Virus record (IMG/VR): IMGVR_UViG_3300021964_000341
Location: 1-29,679 of that record
Length of the DNA stretch: 29,679 bases
Direction: 5' to 3' (one strand)
DNA from: a virus
Positions 1 to 7,491 of this stretch are shown piece after piece. How positions within the stretch are numbered: position 1 is the first letter of the stretch; every line of letters starts with the position of its first letter. The notes beneath the pieces were generated by a model. It was not told the DNA's origin. It was given only the letters and a program-made list of their open reading frames with translations, and ran no database searches. The position numbers were made by a program, and so were the translations under genes.

Positions 1-1
1 T

Positions 2-109
2 GCTGCGAGTAACTTAGTTGGATATTGGCAGTGGGAAGGTAATGGTAACGCTACCGTATCAAATGATAACTTCACAATATCAGGTGGGTCAGCAATTGTA
101 AATAAATAA
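2..109 (+). CDS. C-terminal fragment of an unidentified protein
   Basis: An open frame enters from the left edge and ends at a TAA at 107-109, giving 35 visible residues. The fragment is rich in Gly, Asn, Ser and Thr (for example GYWQWEGNGNATVSND), which is typical of the beta-rich end of a phage structural or fibre protein, but that is only an impression from composition. One base separates its stop from the next ATG at 111, as expected for a gene in the same transcript. Too little is visible to name a family. Confidence 0.5.
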   Translation, partial: AASNLVGYWQWEGNGNATVSNDNFTISGGSAIVNK

Positions 110-110
110 T

Positions 111-371
111 ATGAATTACTATATATTAACAGAAGAAGTATTTGAAACAATAGACAAAGATAATGTACATTTTATGCGTAAAAGTATAGATCGTACGGAA
201 AGATTAGTTGCTACAACAGATTTAATAACTGATCGTGTTAGATCTTTTCAAACAATAGACACATGTTCTAGCTACACATTTACAAATCACACTGACTGGG
301 TTGGTGATAATACTGGTATAGAGGTAGAAGAACTTGAGCAAGGAGGTTATATATCTGAAATAGATGATTAG
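111..371 (+). CDS. Small hypothetical phage protein (86 aa)
   Basis: An 86-residue acidic protein beginning MNYYILTEEVFE and containing a FTNHTDWVGDN segment at about residues 57-67. The ATG follows the previous stop almost directly behind an A/T-rich leader, and the frame ends with TAG. There is no signal peptide, membrane segment or recognisable catalytic motif. It lies at the head of a cassette of small genes leading into the terminase, so a packaging or assembly accessory role is possible, but I do not recognise its function. That it is a real gene is supported by its fit in the + strand gene string and its protein-like composition. Confidence 0.7.
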   Translation: MNYYILTEEVFETIDKDNVHFMRKSIDRTERLVATTDLITDRVRSFQTIDTCSSYTFTNHTDWVGDNTGIEVEELEQGGYISEIDD

Positions 372-442
372 TGTAATTATTCACTATTTTATGTGATATT
401 ATAACTAGATAAATAACAATAAATTAACTTAAATTAAATAAA
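369..442 (+). other. AT-rich intergenic spacer with small inverted repeats
   Basis: This 71-base gap is one of the larger spacers in the window. A perfect 5-base inverted repeat (TAGTG at 369-373, CACTA at 382-386) overlaps the stop codon of the upstream gene and is followed by TTTT. A second short one (TCAC at 381-384, GTGA at 393-396) overlaps it. The first could be a weak terminator and the rest could carry a promoter for the packaging cassette, but no Bacteroidota-type TTG...TAnnTTTG promoter is evident. The stems are short enough to be chance in AT-rich DNA. Confidence 0.25.
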
Positions 443-727
443 ATGGCAAAAAGAAAAACACCTAAGGTTAAAGACCTTAAAGTAAAAGCAGACAAATTAG
501 AAGAACAAGAATTAGATAATCTACAGAGTTTAGTTAAAACCATAGATAATCTACACTTGAACATAGGTAGAACAAGAGCTGCAGAACACAGTATGCTACA
601 CACATTAGCTGGTAAACAAGACGAGGTAAAGCTTATGCAAGCTAATTTACAAGATAAATACGGAGACGCTGATATTGATGTAAGAACAGGGGAATTAAAA
701 TACAATGATGGACAAGCTGATTCGTAA
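443..727 (+). CDS. Small coiled-coil protein (94 aa)
   Basis: The protein starts MAKRKTPKVKDLKVKADKLEEQELDNLQ and is strongly charged, with heptad-like Leu/Ile spacing through about residues 15-75, so it is very probably an alpha-helical coiled coil. The start is the first ATG after an A/T-rich leader (AAATTAAATAAAATGG). Its last 23 bases overlap the next gene in another frame, indicating translational coupling. The lysine-rich N-terminus could contact nucleic acid. Gene position (three genes before the large terminase) suggests a packaging or head-assembly accessory. No named family is recognised. Confidence 0.75.
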   Translation: MAKRKTPKVKDLKVKADKLEEQELDNLQSLVKTIDNLHLNIGRTRAAEHSMLHTLAGKQDEVKLMQANLQDKYGDADIDVRTGELKYNDGQADS

Positions 728-932
728 AATATCTATAGGTAAAGATTATAAAAATGACGCCATGCACTATGCCGTTGGGCAAGAAGTGTATGGTGGTCAT
801 ACTATCTGCGATATATTAGAAGAAGAAAGTAAGTATTCTATATTTATTAAAAAAGGCAGAGAAGTTATACCTTGGAAAGACTTTAACAAAAACATGGCTA
901 TATCCGTAGAGTATAATTTAGAGTATAAGTAA
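705..932 (+). CDS. Small hypothetical protein (75 aa)
   Basis: A 75-residue protein starting MMDKLIRKISIGKDYKND; either of two consecutive ATGs (705 or 708) could be the start. Residues around 22-40 (YAVGQEVYGGHTICDIL) and the C-terminal WKDFNKNMAISVEYNLEY suggest a small compact beta-containing fold. It overlaps the preceding gene by 23 bases and shares one base with the following ATG, an arrangement usual for coupled translation. No catalytic motif or membrane segment is seen and I cannot give a function. Its place in the packaging cassette is the only clue. Confidence 0.72.
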   Translation: MMDKLIRKISIGKDYKNDAMHYAVGQEVYGGHTICDILEEESKYSIFIKKGREVIPWKDFNKNMAISVEYNLEYK

Positions 933-1522
933 TGCGAGGTATTTATACTTTTGTTGTAAAACCAAAAGGTGAAAGGTATAATAATATAAAAAAAGTTGGT
1001 GATAAAGAACTTATATTAAACACCGAAGTATCTCACTATCAATTTACAAACAGAGAAGCTATTGTAAAAGCTGTACCAATGGCTAAACTGACAGACATAA
1101 AGGTTGGAGACACAGTTATAGTTCATCACAATGTATTTAGAAGATGGCACAACCAATATGGTATTGAAAAAAATAGCGGAAGTTATTTTAATGAAGATGC
1201 TTATATATTAAACGAAGACCAAATATTTGCATATAATAATGGTAGTGGCTGGAAAGCTTTAGAAGGTTATTGCTTTATACAACCGTTAAAAGAAAATAAC
1301 AAACTGCTTTATAAAGGTAGTGAAAAACTACAAGGTATTGTTGTTTACTCAGATGGTACTGTTGAAAAAAATAGTTTAGTGCAGTTTAAAGCTGTAGGTA
1401 AATATGAGTTTGTTATTGATGGCCAAAGGCTTTATAGAGTAAAATCAAATAAAATTATAATTAAATATGAATATCAAGGAGACGAAGAAGAATATAATCC
1501 AAGCTGGGCAAAGAGCAGTTGA
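932..1522 (+). CDS. GroES-like co-chaperonin homologue, probably two GroES-type segments
   Basis: This 196-residue protein has the feel of the GroES beta-barrel written twice. The first part, about residues 1-100, carries IKVGDTVIVHHNVFRR (56-71) and ends YILNEDQIFAY (91-101), matching the GroES 'KVGD.V' strand and the terminal 'ILREDDILA' strand. The second part, about 112-185, has FIQPL, GIVVY (135-139), VGKYEFVIDGQRLYRVKSNKI (155-175) and a closing IIKYE, matching the 'y.ei.idG.ey.i.....I' end of GroES. Phage co-chaperonins such as T4 gp31 replace or assist GroES in folding the capsid protein, so a capsid-folding role with host GroEL is a reasonable inference. The start overlaps the upstream stop by one base. 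The gene ends in an acidic tail (DEEEYNPSWAKSS) and overlaps the next gene by 56 bases. A clear GroEL-binding mobile loop is not obvious. Moderate confidence in the fold, lower in the role. Confidence 0.6.
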   Translation: MRGIYTFVVKPKGERYNNIKKVGDKELILNTEVSHYQFTNREAIVKAVPMAKLTDIKVGDTVIVHHNVFRRWHNQYGIEKNSGSYFNEDAYILNEDQIFAYNNGSGWKALEGYCFIQPLKENNKLLYKGSEKLQGIVVYSDGTVEKNSLVQFKAVGKYEFVIDGQRLYRVKSNKIIIKYEYQGDEEEYNPSWAKSS

Positions 1523-1742
1523 TGAATTAATCAAAGTTGCTAAAGAACCAATTGTAGACTCTGATGACGATATTAGTGCTGATAGATTAAAAAATGCTGC
1601 AGCAACTAAAAAGCTAGCTATATTTGATGCATTTGAAATACTTAACAGAATACAAGAAGAAGACAACTTGCTTCAAGGTAAAGAAACAGAACAAGACAAA
1701 CCAAAGGTTTTTAAAGGGTTTGCAGAAGGAAGATCTAAATAA
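1467..1742 (+). CDS. terS: Putative terminase small subunit (TerS-like)
   Basis: A 91-residue, highly charged, all-helical-looking protein directly upstream of the large terminase, sharing one base with its start codon. The pattern is that of small terminase subunits, which bind the phage packaging site and hand DNA to the motor: an N-terminal basic helix (KETKKNIIQAGQRAVDELI), an acidic stretch SDDDIS at 52-57, and a helix LKNAAATKKLAIFDAFEILN. The only in-frame ATG is at 1467 behind an A/T-rich leader, so the 56-base overlap with the upstream gene appears real. Assignment rests on position, size and helical composition; no diagnostic motif is visible, so it could be another packaging accessory. 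Confidence 0.5.
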   Translation: MNIKETKKNIIQAGQRAVDELIKVAKEPIVDSDDDISADRLKNAAATKKLAIFDAFEILNRIQEEDNLLQGKETEQDKPKVFKGFAEGRSK

Positions 1743-3958
1743 TGTACGAGCAAAATTTATTTAAAGTAGTAGAACCTATAAAAAAAACTACTATAAACAG
1801 ACTTAATAAAACTAAAAAGTGGAGATATGGTTACAATAAAGAACATGATATTGTGGTTATATCAAGAAATGGTCAAATTGGTGAAATACTTGAGATACAA
1901 AACTTTCAAATAGCATTACCAAAACAACCAAAAGATATATATGTTAACAAAGAAAAAAAGTGGAAACAGTTTGAATATCCAAAAGAATTAAAAAGGCTTA
2001 AAAATATATTTGACTGGAGAGCATATCCTGAAGAAAAAAAGTCACAATGGTTTGATTATATAGATGAAGAGTTTAACAGAAGAGATAATGGCTTTTGGTT
2101 TAATAACAACGGTATACCAACATATATAACAGGTACACACTACATGTATCTACAATGGAGTAAAATTGATGTAGGTGCACCAGACTTTAGAGAAGCTAAT
2201 AGATTATTTTATATATTCTGGGAAGCTTGTAAAGCAGATAAAAGATGTTATGGTATGTGTTACCTTAAGAACAGACGATCTGGTTTTTCTTTTATGTCAT
2301 CGGCTGAAACAGTTAACCAAGCTACAATATCAAGTGATGCAAGGTTTGGTATATTATCTAAAACAGGTGCAGATGCAAAGAAAATGTTTACAGACAAGGT
2401 GGTTCCAATTAGTATTAACTATCCGTTCTTTTTTAAACCGATTCAAGATGGTATGGACAGGCCTAAGTCTGAACTTGCTTATAGGGTTCCTGCAAGTAAG
2501 TTCACGCGTAAAAAAATTACTTCTAATGAAAAGCAGGAAGACTTGGCTGGACTTGACACTACTATTGATTGGAAAAATACAGGTGATAACAGTTATGATG
2601 GAGAAAAACTTCAGTTGCTAGTACATGATGAAAGTGGTAAATGGGAAAGACCTGATAATATATTAAACAACTGGCGAGTTACAAAAACGTGTTTAAGGTT
2701 AGGTAGTAGAATTATAGGTAAGTGTATGATGGGTTCAACATCAAACGCTTTAGACAAAGGAGGTGATAACTTTAAAAAACTATACAATGCATCAGACGTT
2801 ACTAAACGAAACCGTAATGGACAAACAGCTTCTGGTTTATATTCTCTTTTTATCCCAATGGAGTGGAACTACGAAGGATTTATTGATGAACACGGATGTC
2901 CAGTCTTCGATAGTCCGGATCATGATGTCTTCGACCCACATGGGGAATTAATAGACGTAGGTGTTATAGAGAACTGGCAAAATGAAGCTGACGGTTTAAA
3001 AAACGATCAAGACGCTTTAAATGAATTTTACAGACAGTTTCCAAGAACTACTGAGCATGCATTTAGAGATGAAACTAAAAATAGTATATTTAACTTAGTT
3101 AAATTATACGAACAAATAGATTATAACGAAGAACTAGGAAGAACTTTAGGTTTGTCAACTGGTAGCTTTCAATGGGTAAATGGTGTTAAAGATACTCAAG
3201 TAATGTTTTATCCAGATCCAAAAGGTAGGTTTAAAGTTAGTTGGATTCCACCTCAACATCTTCAAAACAACGTTATAATTAAAAACGGAATAAAATATCC
3301 TGGTAACGAGCATGTTGGTGCTTTTGGTTGTGATAGTTACGATATATCAGGAACTGTAGATGGTAAAGGTTCTAAAGGTGCTTTACATGGTCTGACTAAG
3401 TATTCAATGGAAGACGCACCACCAAGTCAGTTTTTTTTAGAATATATAGCTAGACCACAAACAGCTGATATATTTTTTGAAGATGTATTGTGTGCGCTAG
3501 TATTTTATGGAATGCCAATGCTCGCTGAGAACAATAAGCCTCGTTTGTTGTATTATTTACGAAGAAGAGGTTATAGAGGTTACAGTATGAATAGGCCTGA
3601 TAAAATATGGAATAAACTGTCTGTAACGGAAAAAGAAATAGGTGGTATACCTAACACCAGTGAAGACATAAAACAAGCTCACGCTGCAGCTATAGAGATG
3701 TATATACAAGAAAAAGTTGGAGAAATAGCTGAAGGCAAATACGGTTCAATGTATTTTAATCAAACATTAAATGATTGGGCTAAGTTTGACATAACCAAAC
3801 GAACCAAATATGATGCATCGATAAGTAGTGGTTTAGCAATTATGGCATGTAATAGACATTTGTATAAGCCTAATCCTAAAATACAAAAAGCACCATTAAA
3901 CATAAGTATCGCAAAGTATAACAATAAAGCAGGACATTCAAAAATAATTAAACAATAA
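1742..3958 (+). CDS. terL: Terminase large subunit (ATPase and nuclease)
   Basis: This 738-residue protein is the DNA-packaging motor that translocates and cuts phage DNA at the portal. A degenerate Walker A is visible at about residues 175-182 (LKNRRSGF). Walker B is at 292-297 (LLVHDE), with the catalytic Glu directly after the Asp. A coupling motif GSTSN lies at 331-335. The C-terminal RNase H-like nuclease begins at VGAFGCDSYDISG, with Asp531 as the probable first metal ligand, further acidic residues at 580-581 (FFED), and an Asp in KYDASISSGLAI near the C-terminus. The length, and the N-terminal WFNNNGIPTYITGTHYMYLQW segment, resemble the long terminases of crAss-like and related marine phages rather than the 450-600-residue types. 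It is coupled to the upstream small gene (shared base) and separated by one base from the portal gene. Confidence 0.93.
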   Translation: MYEQNLFKVVEPIKKTTINRLNKTKKWRYGYNKEHDIVVISRNGQIGEILEIQNFQIALPKQPKDIYVNKEKKWKQFEYPKELKRLKNIFDWRAYPEEKKSQWFDYIDEEFNRRDNGFWFNNNGIPTYITGTHYMYLQWSKIDVGAPDFREANRLFYIFWEACKADKRCYGMCYLKNRRSGFSFMSSAETVNQATISSDARFGILSKTGADAKKMFTDKVVPISINYPFFFKPIQDGMDRPKSELAYRVPASKFTRKKITSNEKQEDLAGLDTTIDWKNTGDNSYDGEKLQLLVHDESGKWERPDNILNNWRVTKTCLRLGSRIIGKCMMGSTSNALDKGGDNFKKLYNASDVTKRNRNGQTASGLYSLFIPMEWNYEGFIDEHGCPVFDSPDHDVFDPHGELIDVGVIENWQNEADGLKNDQDALNEFYRQFPRTTEHAFRDETKNSIFNLVKLYEQIDYNEELGRTLGLSTGSFQWVNGVKDTQVMFYPDPKGRFKVSWIPPQHLQNNVIIKNGIKYPGNEHVGAFGCDSYDISGTVDGKGSKGALHGLTKYSMEDAPPSQFFLEYIARPQTADIFFEDVLCALVFYGMPMLAENNKPRLLYYLRRRGYRGYSMNRPDKIWNKLSVTEKEIGGIPNTSEDIKQAHAAAIEMYIQEKVGEIAEGKYGSMYFNQTLNDWAKFDITKRTKYDASISSGLAIMACNRHLYKPNPKIQKAPLNISIAKYNNKAGHSKIIKQ

Positions 3959-3959
3959 T

Positions 3960-6311
3960 ATGGCAGAGTCTGTACATAAAAATTTTCCTTCTCAAGTTGT
4001 TAGTGATTTAGAAAAGATTACTAATAAGTATGGTTTAGAAGTGGGTAAGGCTATCGAATCAGAATGGTTTGATACCGCTGGCTCTCACAGATATTCTCAT
4101 ACTAATAGAAAATTTCATAACCTTAGGTTGTATGCGAGAGGTGAACAATCAATACAAAAATATAAAGATGAGTTATCTATTAACGGTGATTTATCTTATC
4201 TTAATTTAGACTGGACACCAGTACCAATTATACCTAAGTTTGTAGATATAGTTGTAAATGGTATGGCTGGTAGAACATATGATATAAAAGCATATTCACA
4301 AGACCCTTACGGTGTTGCTAAAAGAACAGAGTATATGGAGTCGATATTGAAAGATATGCGAACTAAAGAGTTTAACGATCAAGCTAAACAGCAGTTTAAT
4401 ATGGATCTTTACGAAAATGATCCAGAAACTTTACCAGAAACACAAGAAGAGTTAGGTTTGCATATGCAACTAACATACAAACAAGAGGTTGAATTAGCTA
4501 ATGAGCAGGCTATAAATGTTTTAATGGACGGTAGTAAATATGACTTAACAAGAAGAAGATGTTTAGAAGATTTAACAGTATTAGGTATAGCAGCTACAAA
4601 AACAAGTTTTAATTGGTCAGAAGGTGCAAAAGTTGAGTATGTTGATCCTGCTAACTTAATTTATTCTTACACAGACTCACCTTATTTTGATGATATATAC
4701 TATGTTGGTGAAGTGAAAGAAATACCTATAAATGAACTTGTAAAAGAGTTTCCTCACTTAACGCCAGAAGATTTAGATAATATAAAGAAAAGATACGTTA
4801 GAGAAAACCATACTAAATATCAAAGACACGGTAGTTCTGATAAAAACAAAGTATCTTTATTATATTTTAACTATAAAACGTACATGAATGATGTTTACAA
4901 GGTTAAAAAATTAAGTTCTGGAGCAGAAAAAGCAATAAAAAGAGATGATACTTTTAAACCACCTACTGATGCTTCTGATTATTCTAGAATATCAAAAGCT
5001 ACAGAGTGTTTATTTGAAGGTGTAAAAATAGTAGGTACTGAGTATTTGCTAAAATGGCAAAAAGCTGACAACATGATGAGGGCTAAAAGTGATTTTAATA
5101 AAGTTAAAATGAATTACTCTATAGTTGCTCCAAAAATGTATAATGGTAAAATAGAATCTATAGTGAGTAGAGTAACTAGCTTTGCTGACATGATACAGCT
5201 TACACATTTAAAAATACAACAAGTGTTATCACGTATGGTGCCAGATGGTGTTTATTTAGACGTTGATGGTCTTGCTGAAGTTGATCTAGGTAATGGTACA
5301 AACTATAATCCGCAAGAAGCTTTAAATATGTTCTTCCAAACAGGTTCGATAATTGGTAGATCTTTTACGGGTGATGGTGACCAAAACCCAGGTAAAATAC
5401 CTATACAAGAAATATCAAATGGACAAGGAGCTGGAGGTAAATTACAAGCGCTTATAGGTAACTATAACTACTACTTGCAGATGATTAGAGATGTAACCGG
5501 TTTAAATGAAGCTAGAGATGCTTCAACGCCAGATTCTAGATCATTAGTAGGTATACAAAAACTAGCCGCAGCAAATTCAAACGTAGCAACAAGACATATA
5601 CTAGACGCATCGTTATTTTTAACTGTAGAAACCGCAGAAAAAATATCACTTAGAATATCTGATATTGTAGAATACTCACCAACAAAAGATGCTTTTATAC
5701 AAGCTATAGGTGCGCATAACGTTGCTACATTAAAAGAAATGTCTGAATTACATTTGTATGACTTTGGTATATTTATAAGTTTACAACCTGACGAAGAAGA
5801 AAAGCAAGTGTTAGAAAACAATATACAAATGGCGTTACAGCAAAAGTTAATTGATTTAGACGATGCTATTGATTTACGTGAAATTAAAAACATTAAGATG
5901 GCAAACCAAATGTTAAAAATACGTAGAAAAAAGAAAGCTGATAAAGAACAAAAGCTAGCAGAGAAAAATATGCAAATGCAGTCGCAGACAAATCAACAAG
6001 CTGCACAAGCCGCTTCTCAAGCTAAAGTGCAAGAAAAACAAGCCAACGTACAATCTGATATAGAGCTTGAAAAAGCTAAAACAGAAATGAAAATACAATA
6101 CCTAAAAGAAGAAGCTGCATTAAAAAGACAACTTATGGATCATGAGTTTGAAATTAATCAAAAGTTAAAAGGCATGGAATCAGATGCTAGAATGAAAGGT
6201 GATGCAATAAAAGAAGATCGTAAAGATCAAAGAGAGCAAAAGAAATTTGAATCAGCTGGTAATGACTCTATGGGTCAAGGTATAGATTCAAGTGGCTTAA
6301 CAAGTAACTAA
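3960..6311 (+). CDS. Portal protein
   Basis: A 783-residue protein immediately after the large terminase and before the scaffold and capsid genes, the usual portal position. The portal is the dodecameric ring at one vertex through which DNA enters and leaves. Supporting segments are WTPVPIIPKFVDIVVNGMAG (residues 85-104), typical of the portal body near the N-terminus, and the VTGLNEARDASTPDSRS region near 512-530, as in portal stem/crown sequences. From about residue 608 to the end the chain becomes a long charged coiled coil rich in Gln, Lys and Glu. Such long C-terminal helices form the barrel seen in podovirus portals such as P22; whether that is true here is inference. Start ATG is one base after the terminase stop. 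Confidence 0.88.
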   Translation: MAESVHKNFPSQVVSDLEKITNKYGLEVGKAIESEWFDTAGSHRYSHTNRKFHNLRLYARGEQSIQKYKDELSINGDLSYLNLDWTPVPIIPKFVDIVVNGMAGRTYDIKAYSQDPYGVAKRTEYMESILKDMRTKEFNDQAKQQFNMDLYENDPETLPETQEELGLHMQLTYKQEVELANEQAINVLMDGSKYDLTRRRCLEDLTVLGIAATKTSFNWSEGAKVEYVDPANLIYSYTDSPYFDDIYYVGEVKEIPINELVKEFPHLTPEDLDNIKKRYVRENHTKYQRHGSSDKNKVSLLYFNYKTYMNDVYKVKKLSSGAEKAIKRDDTFKPPTDASDYSRISKATECLFEGVKIVGTEYLLKWQKADNMMRAKSDFNKVKMNYSIVAPKMYNGKIESIVSRVTSFADMIQLTHLKIQQVLSRMVPDGVYLDVDGLAEVDLGNGTNYNPQEALNMFFQTGSIIGRSFTGDGDQNPGKIPIQEISNGQGAGGKLQALIGNYNYYLQMIRDVTGLNEARDASTPDSRSLVGIQKLAAANSNVATRHILDASLFLTVETAEKISLRISDIVEYSPTKDAFIQAIGAHNVATLKEMSELHLYDFGIFISLQPDEEEKQVLENNIQMALQQKLIDLDDAIDLREIKNIKMANQMLKIRRKKKADKEQKLAEKNMQMQSQTNQQAAQAASQAKVQEKQANVQSDIELEKAKTEMKIQYLKEEAALKRQLMDHEFEINQKLKGMESDARMKGDAIKEDRKDQREQKKFESAGNDSMGQGIDSSGLTSN

Positions 6312-6331
6312 TTATTTAATATTATTATATC

Positions 6332-7462
6332 ATGGAAGAAAACAAAAAAGTAGTCGAAGAGGCTACACAAGAAACTGTAGAGCAAACTACAGAACCTCAA
6401 GTTGAAGAAAAACAAGAAGAGTCACCAATATCATATAACGAAGATGGTGATATAAAAATAGATTTATCAAAAATACCAAAAGAACCAAAACCAGAAGAAA
6501 ATGAAACCACAGAAACAGAAGAAGTTGCAGAAGATAACACTGTCGACGAGGGAGTGGTTGGAGTCAATGAAGATGCCAATGCCCCAGAAGAACAAAAAGA
6601 AGTACAGCCGGAAACAGAAACACAGGAAGATGAATATATAGATGTTCCAGAAGGTGTTGAAAAATTAGTTCAGTTTATGAACGAAACCGGTGGAGATATA
6701 AATGATTACGTAAGACTGAATACAAACGTAGACGAAATGGACGATTCAGAAATATTAAGTGATTATTATAAAAAGACAAAACCTCATCTTAACGCAGAAG
6801 AAATTAACTTTATGTTAGAAGATAGATTTTCATACGATGAAGATACTGCGGAAGATAAAGAAATAAAAAGAAAAAAATTAGCCTTAAAAGAGCAAGTTGC
6901 TGAGGCTAAGTCCTACTTAGACGGGCAAAAGTCTAAATACTATGAAGAAGTTAAAGCTGGAAGTAAGCTCACTAACGAGCAACAAAAAGCAATTGATTTT
7001 TTTAATAGATATAGTCAGGAAGAAAAGCAAAATGAAGAAGTTGTAAAAAATCAACAACAAACATTTTTAAACAAAACAAATAAAGTTTTTGAAAACTTTG
7101 ATGGGTTTGAGTTTAATGTGGGTGATAAAACGATTAAGTACAACGTTTCTGATGTAGATACTTTGAAAAACAAGCAGATCGATATTAACAATTTTGTTGG
7201 GAAGTTCCTAAACAAAGATTCAGTTATGGAAGATGCTGCTGGTTATCACAAAGGTCTATTTACCGCAATGAATCCTGACGCAATAGCTAAACATTTCTAT
7301 GAACAAGGGCGAACAGATGCTGTAAAGCAAACAGTAGCCCAGTCTAAGAACATTAACACATCGAGAGAGTCTCATAAAGTTTATGAAGGTGAAGGAGGTA
7401 TTAAGTTTAAAGTTTTAGGTGAAGGATCACATGATATGAAGCTAAGAATAAAAAAACGATAA
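6332..7462 (+). CDS. Probable capsid scaffolding protein
   Basis: This 376-residue protein lies between the portal and the major capsid gene. Residues 1-110 are extremely rich in Glu, with Gln, Thr and Val (low complexity, probably disordered). Residues 110-260 are charged and helical, and the C-terminus ends in a basic tail (HDMKLRIKKR). Position, the acidic helical character and the small basic C-terminal end match tailed-phage scaffolding proteins, which guide assembly of the capsid shell and then leave or are degraded. No serine-protease motif is visible, so this is not an obvious protease-scaffold fusion. It starts 20 bases after the portal stop behind an A/T-rich leader without a Shine-Dalgarno sequence. 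Confidence 0.75.
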   Translation: MEENKKVVEEATQETVEQTTEPQVEEKQEESPISYNEDGDIKIDLSKIPKEPKPEENETTETEEVAEDNTVDEGVVGVNEDANAPEEQKEVQPETETQEDEYIDVPEGVEKLVQFMNETGGDINDYVRLNTNVDEMDDSEILSDYYKKTKPHLNAEEINFMLEDRFSYDEDTAEDKEIKRKKLALKEQVAEAKSYLDGQKSKYYEEVKAGSKLTNEQQKAIDFFNRYSQEEKQNEEVVKNQQQTFLNKTNKVFENFDGFEFNVGDKTIKYNVSDVDTLKNKQIDINNFVGKFLNKDSVMEDAAGYHKGLFTAMNPDAIAKHFYEQGRTDAVKQTVAQSKNINTSRESHKVYEGEGGIKFKVLGEGSHDMKLRIKKR

Positions 7463-7491
7463 CTAAATATTAATTTAAACAATTTAAAATT

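Noticed and set aside
2175-2621. 148-codon + strand frame inside the terminase gene
   Set aside because: It overlaps the Walker A and upstream terminase sequence in another frame and shows Leu/Lys-rich shadow composition with no plausible leader.
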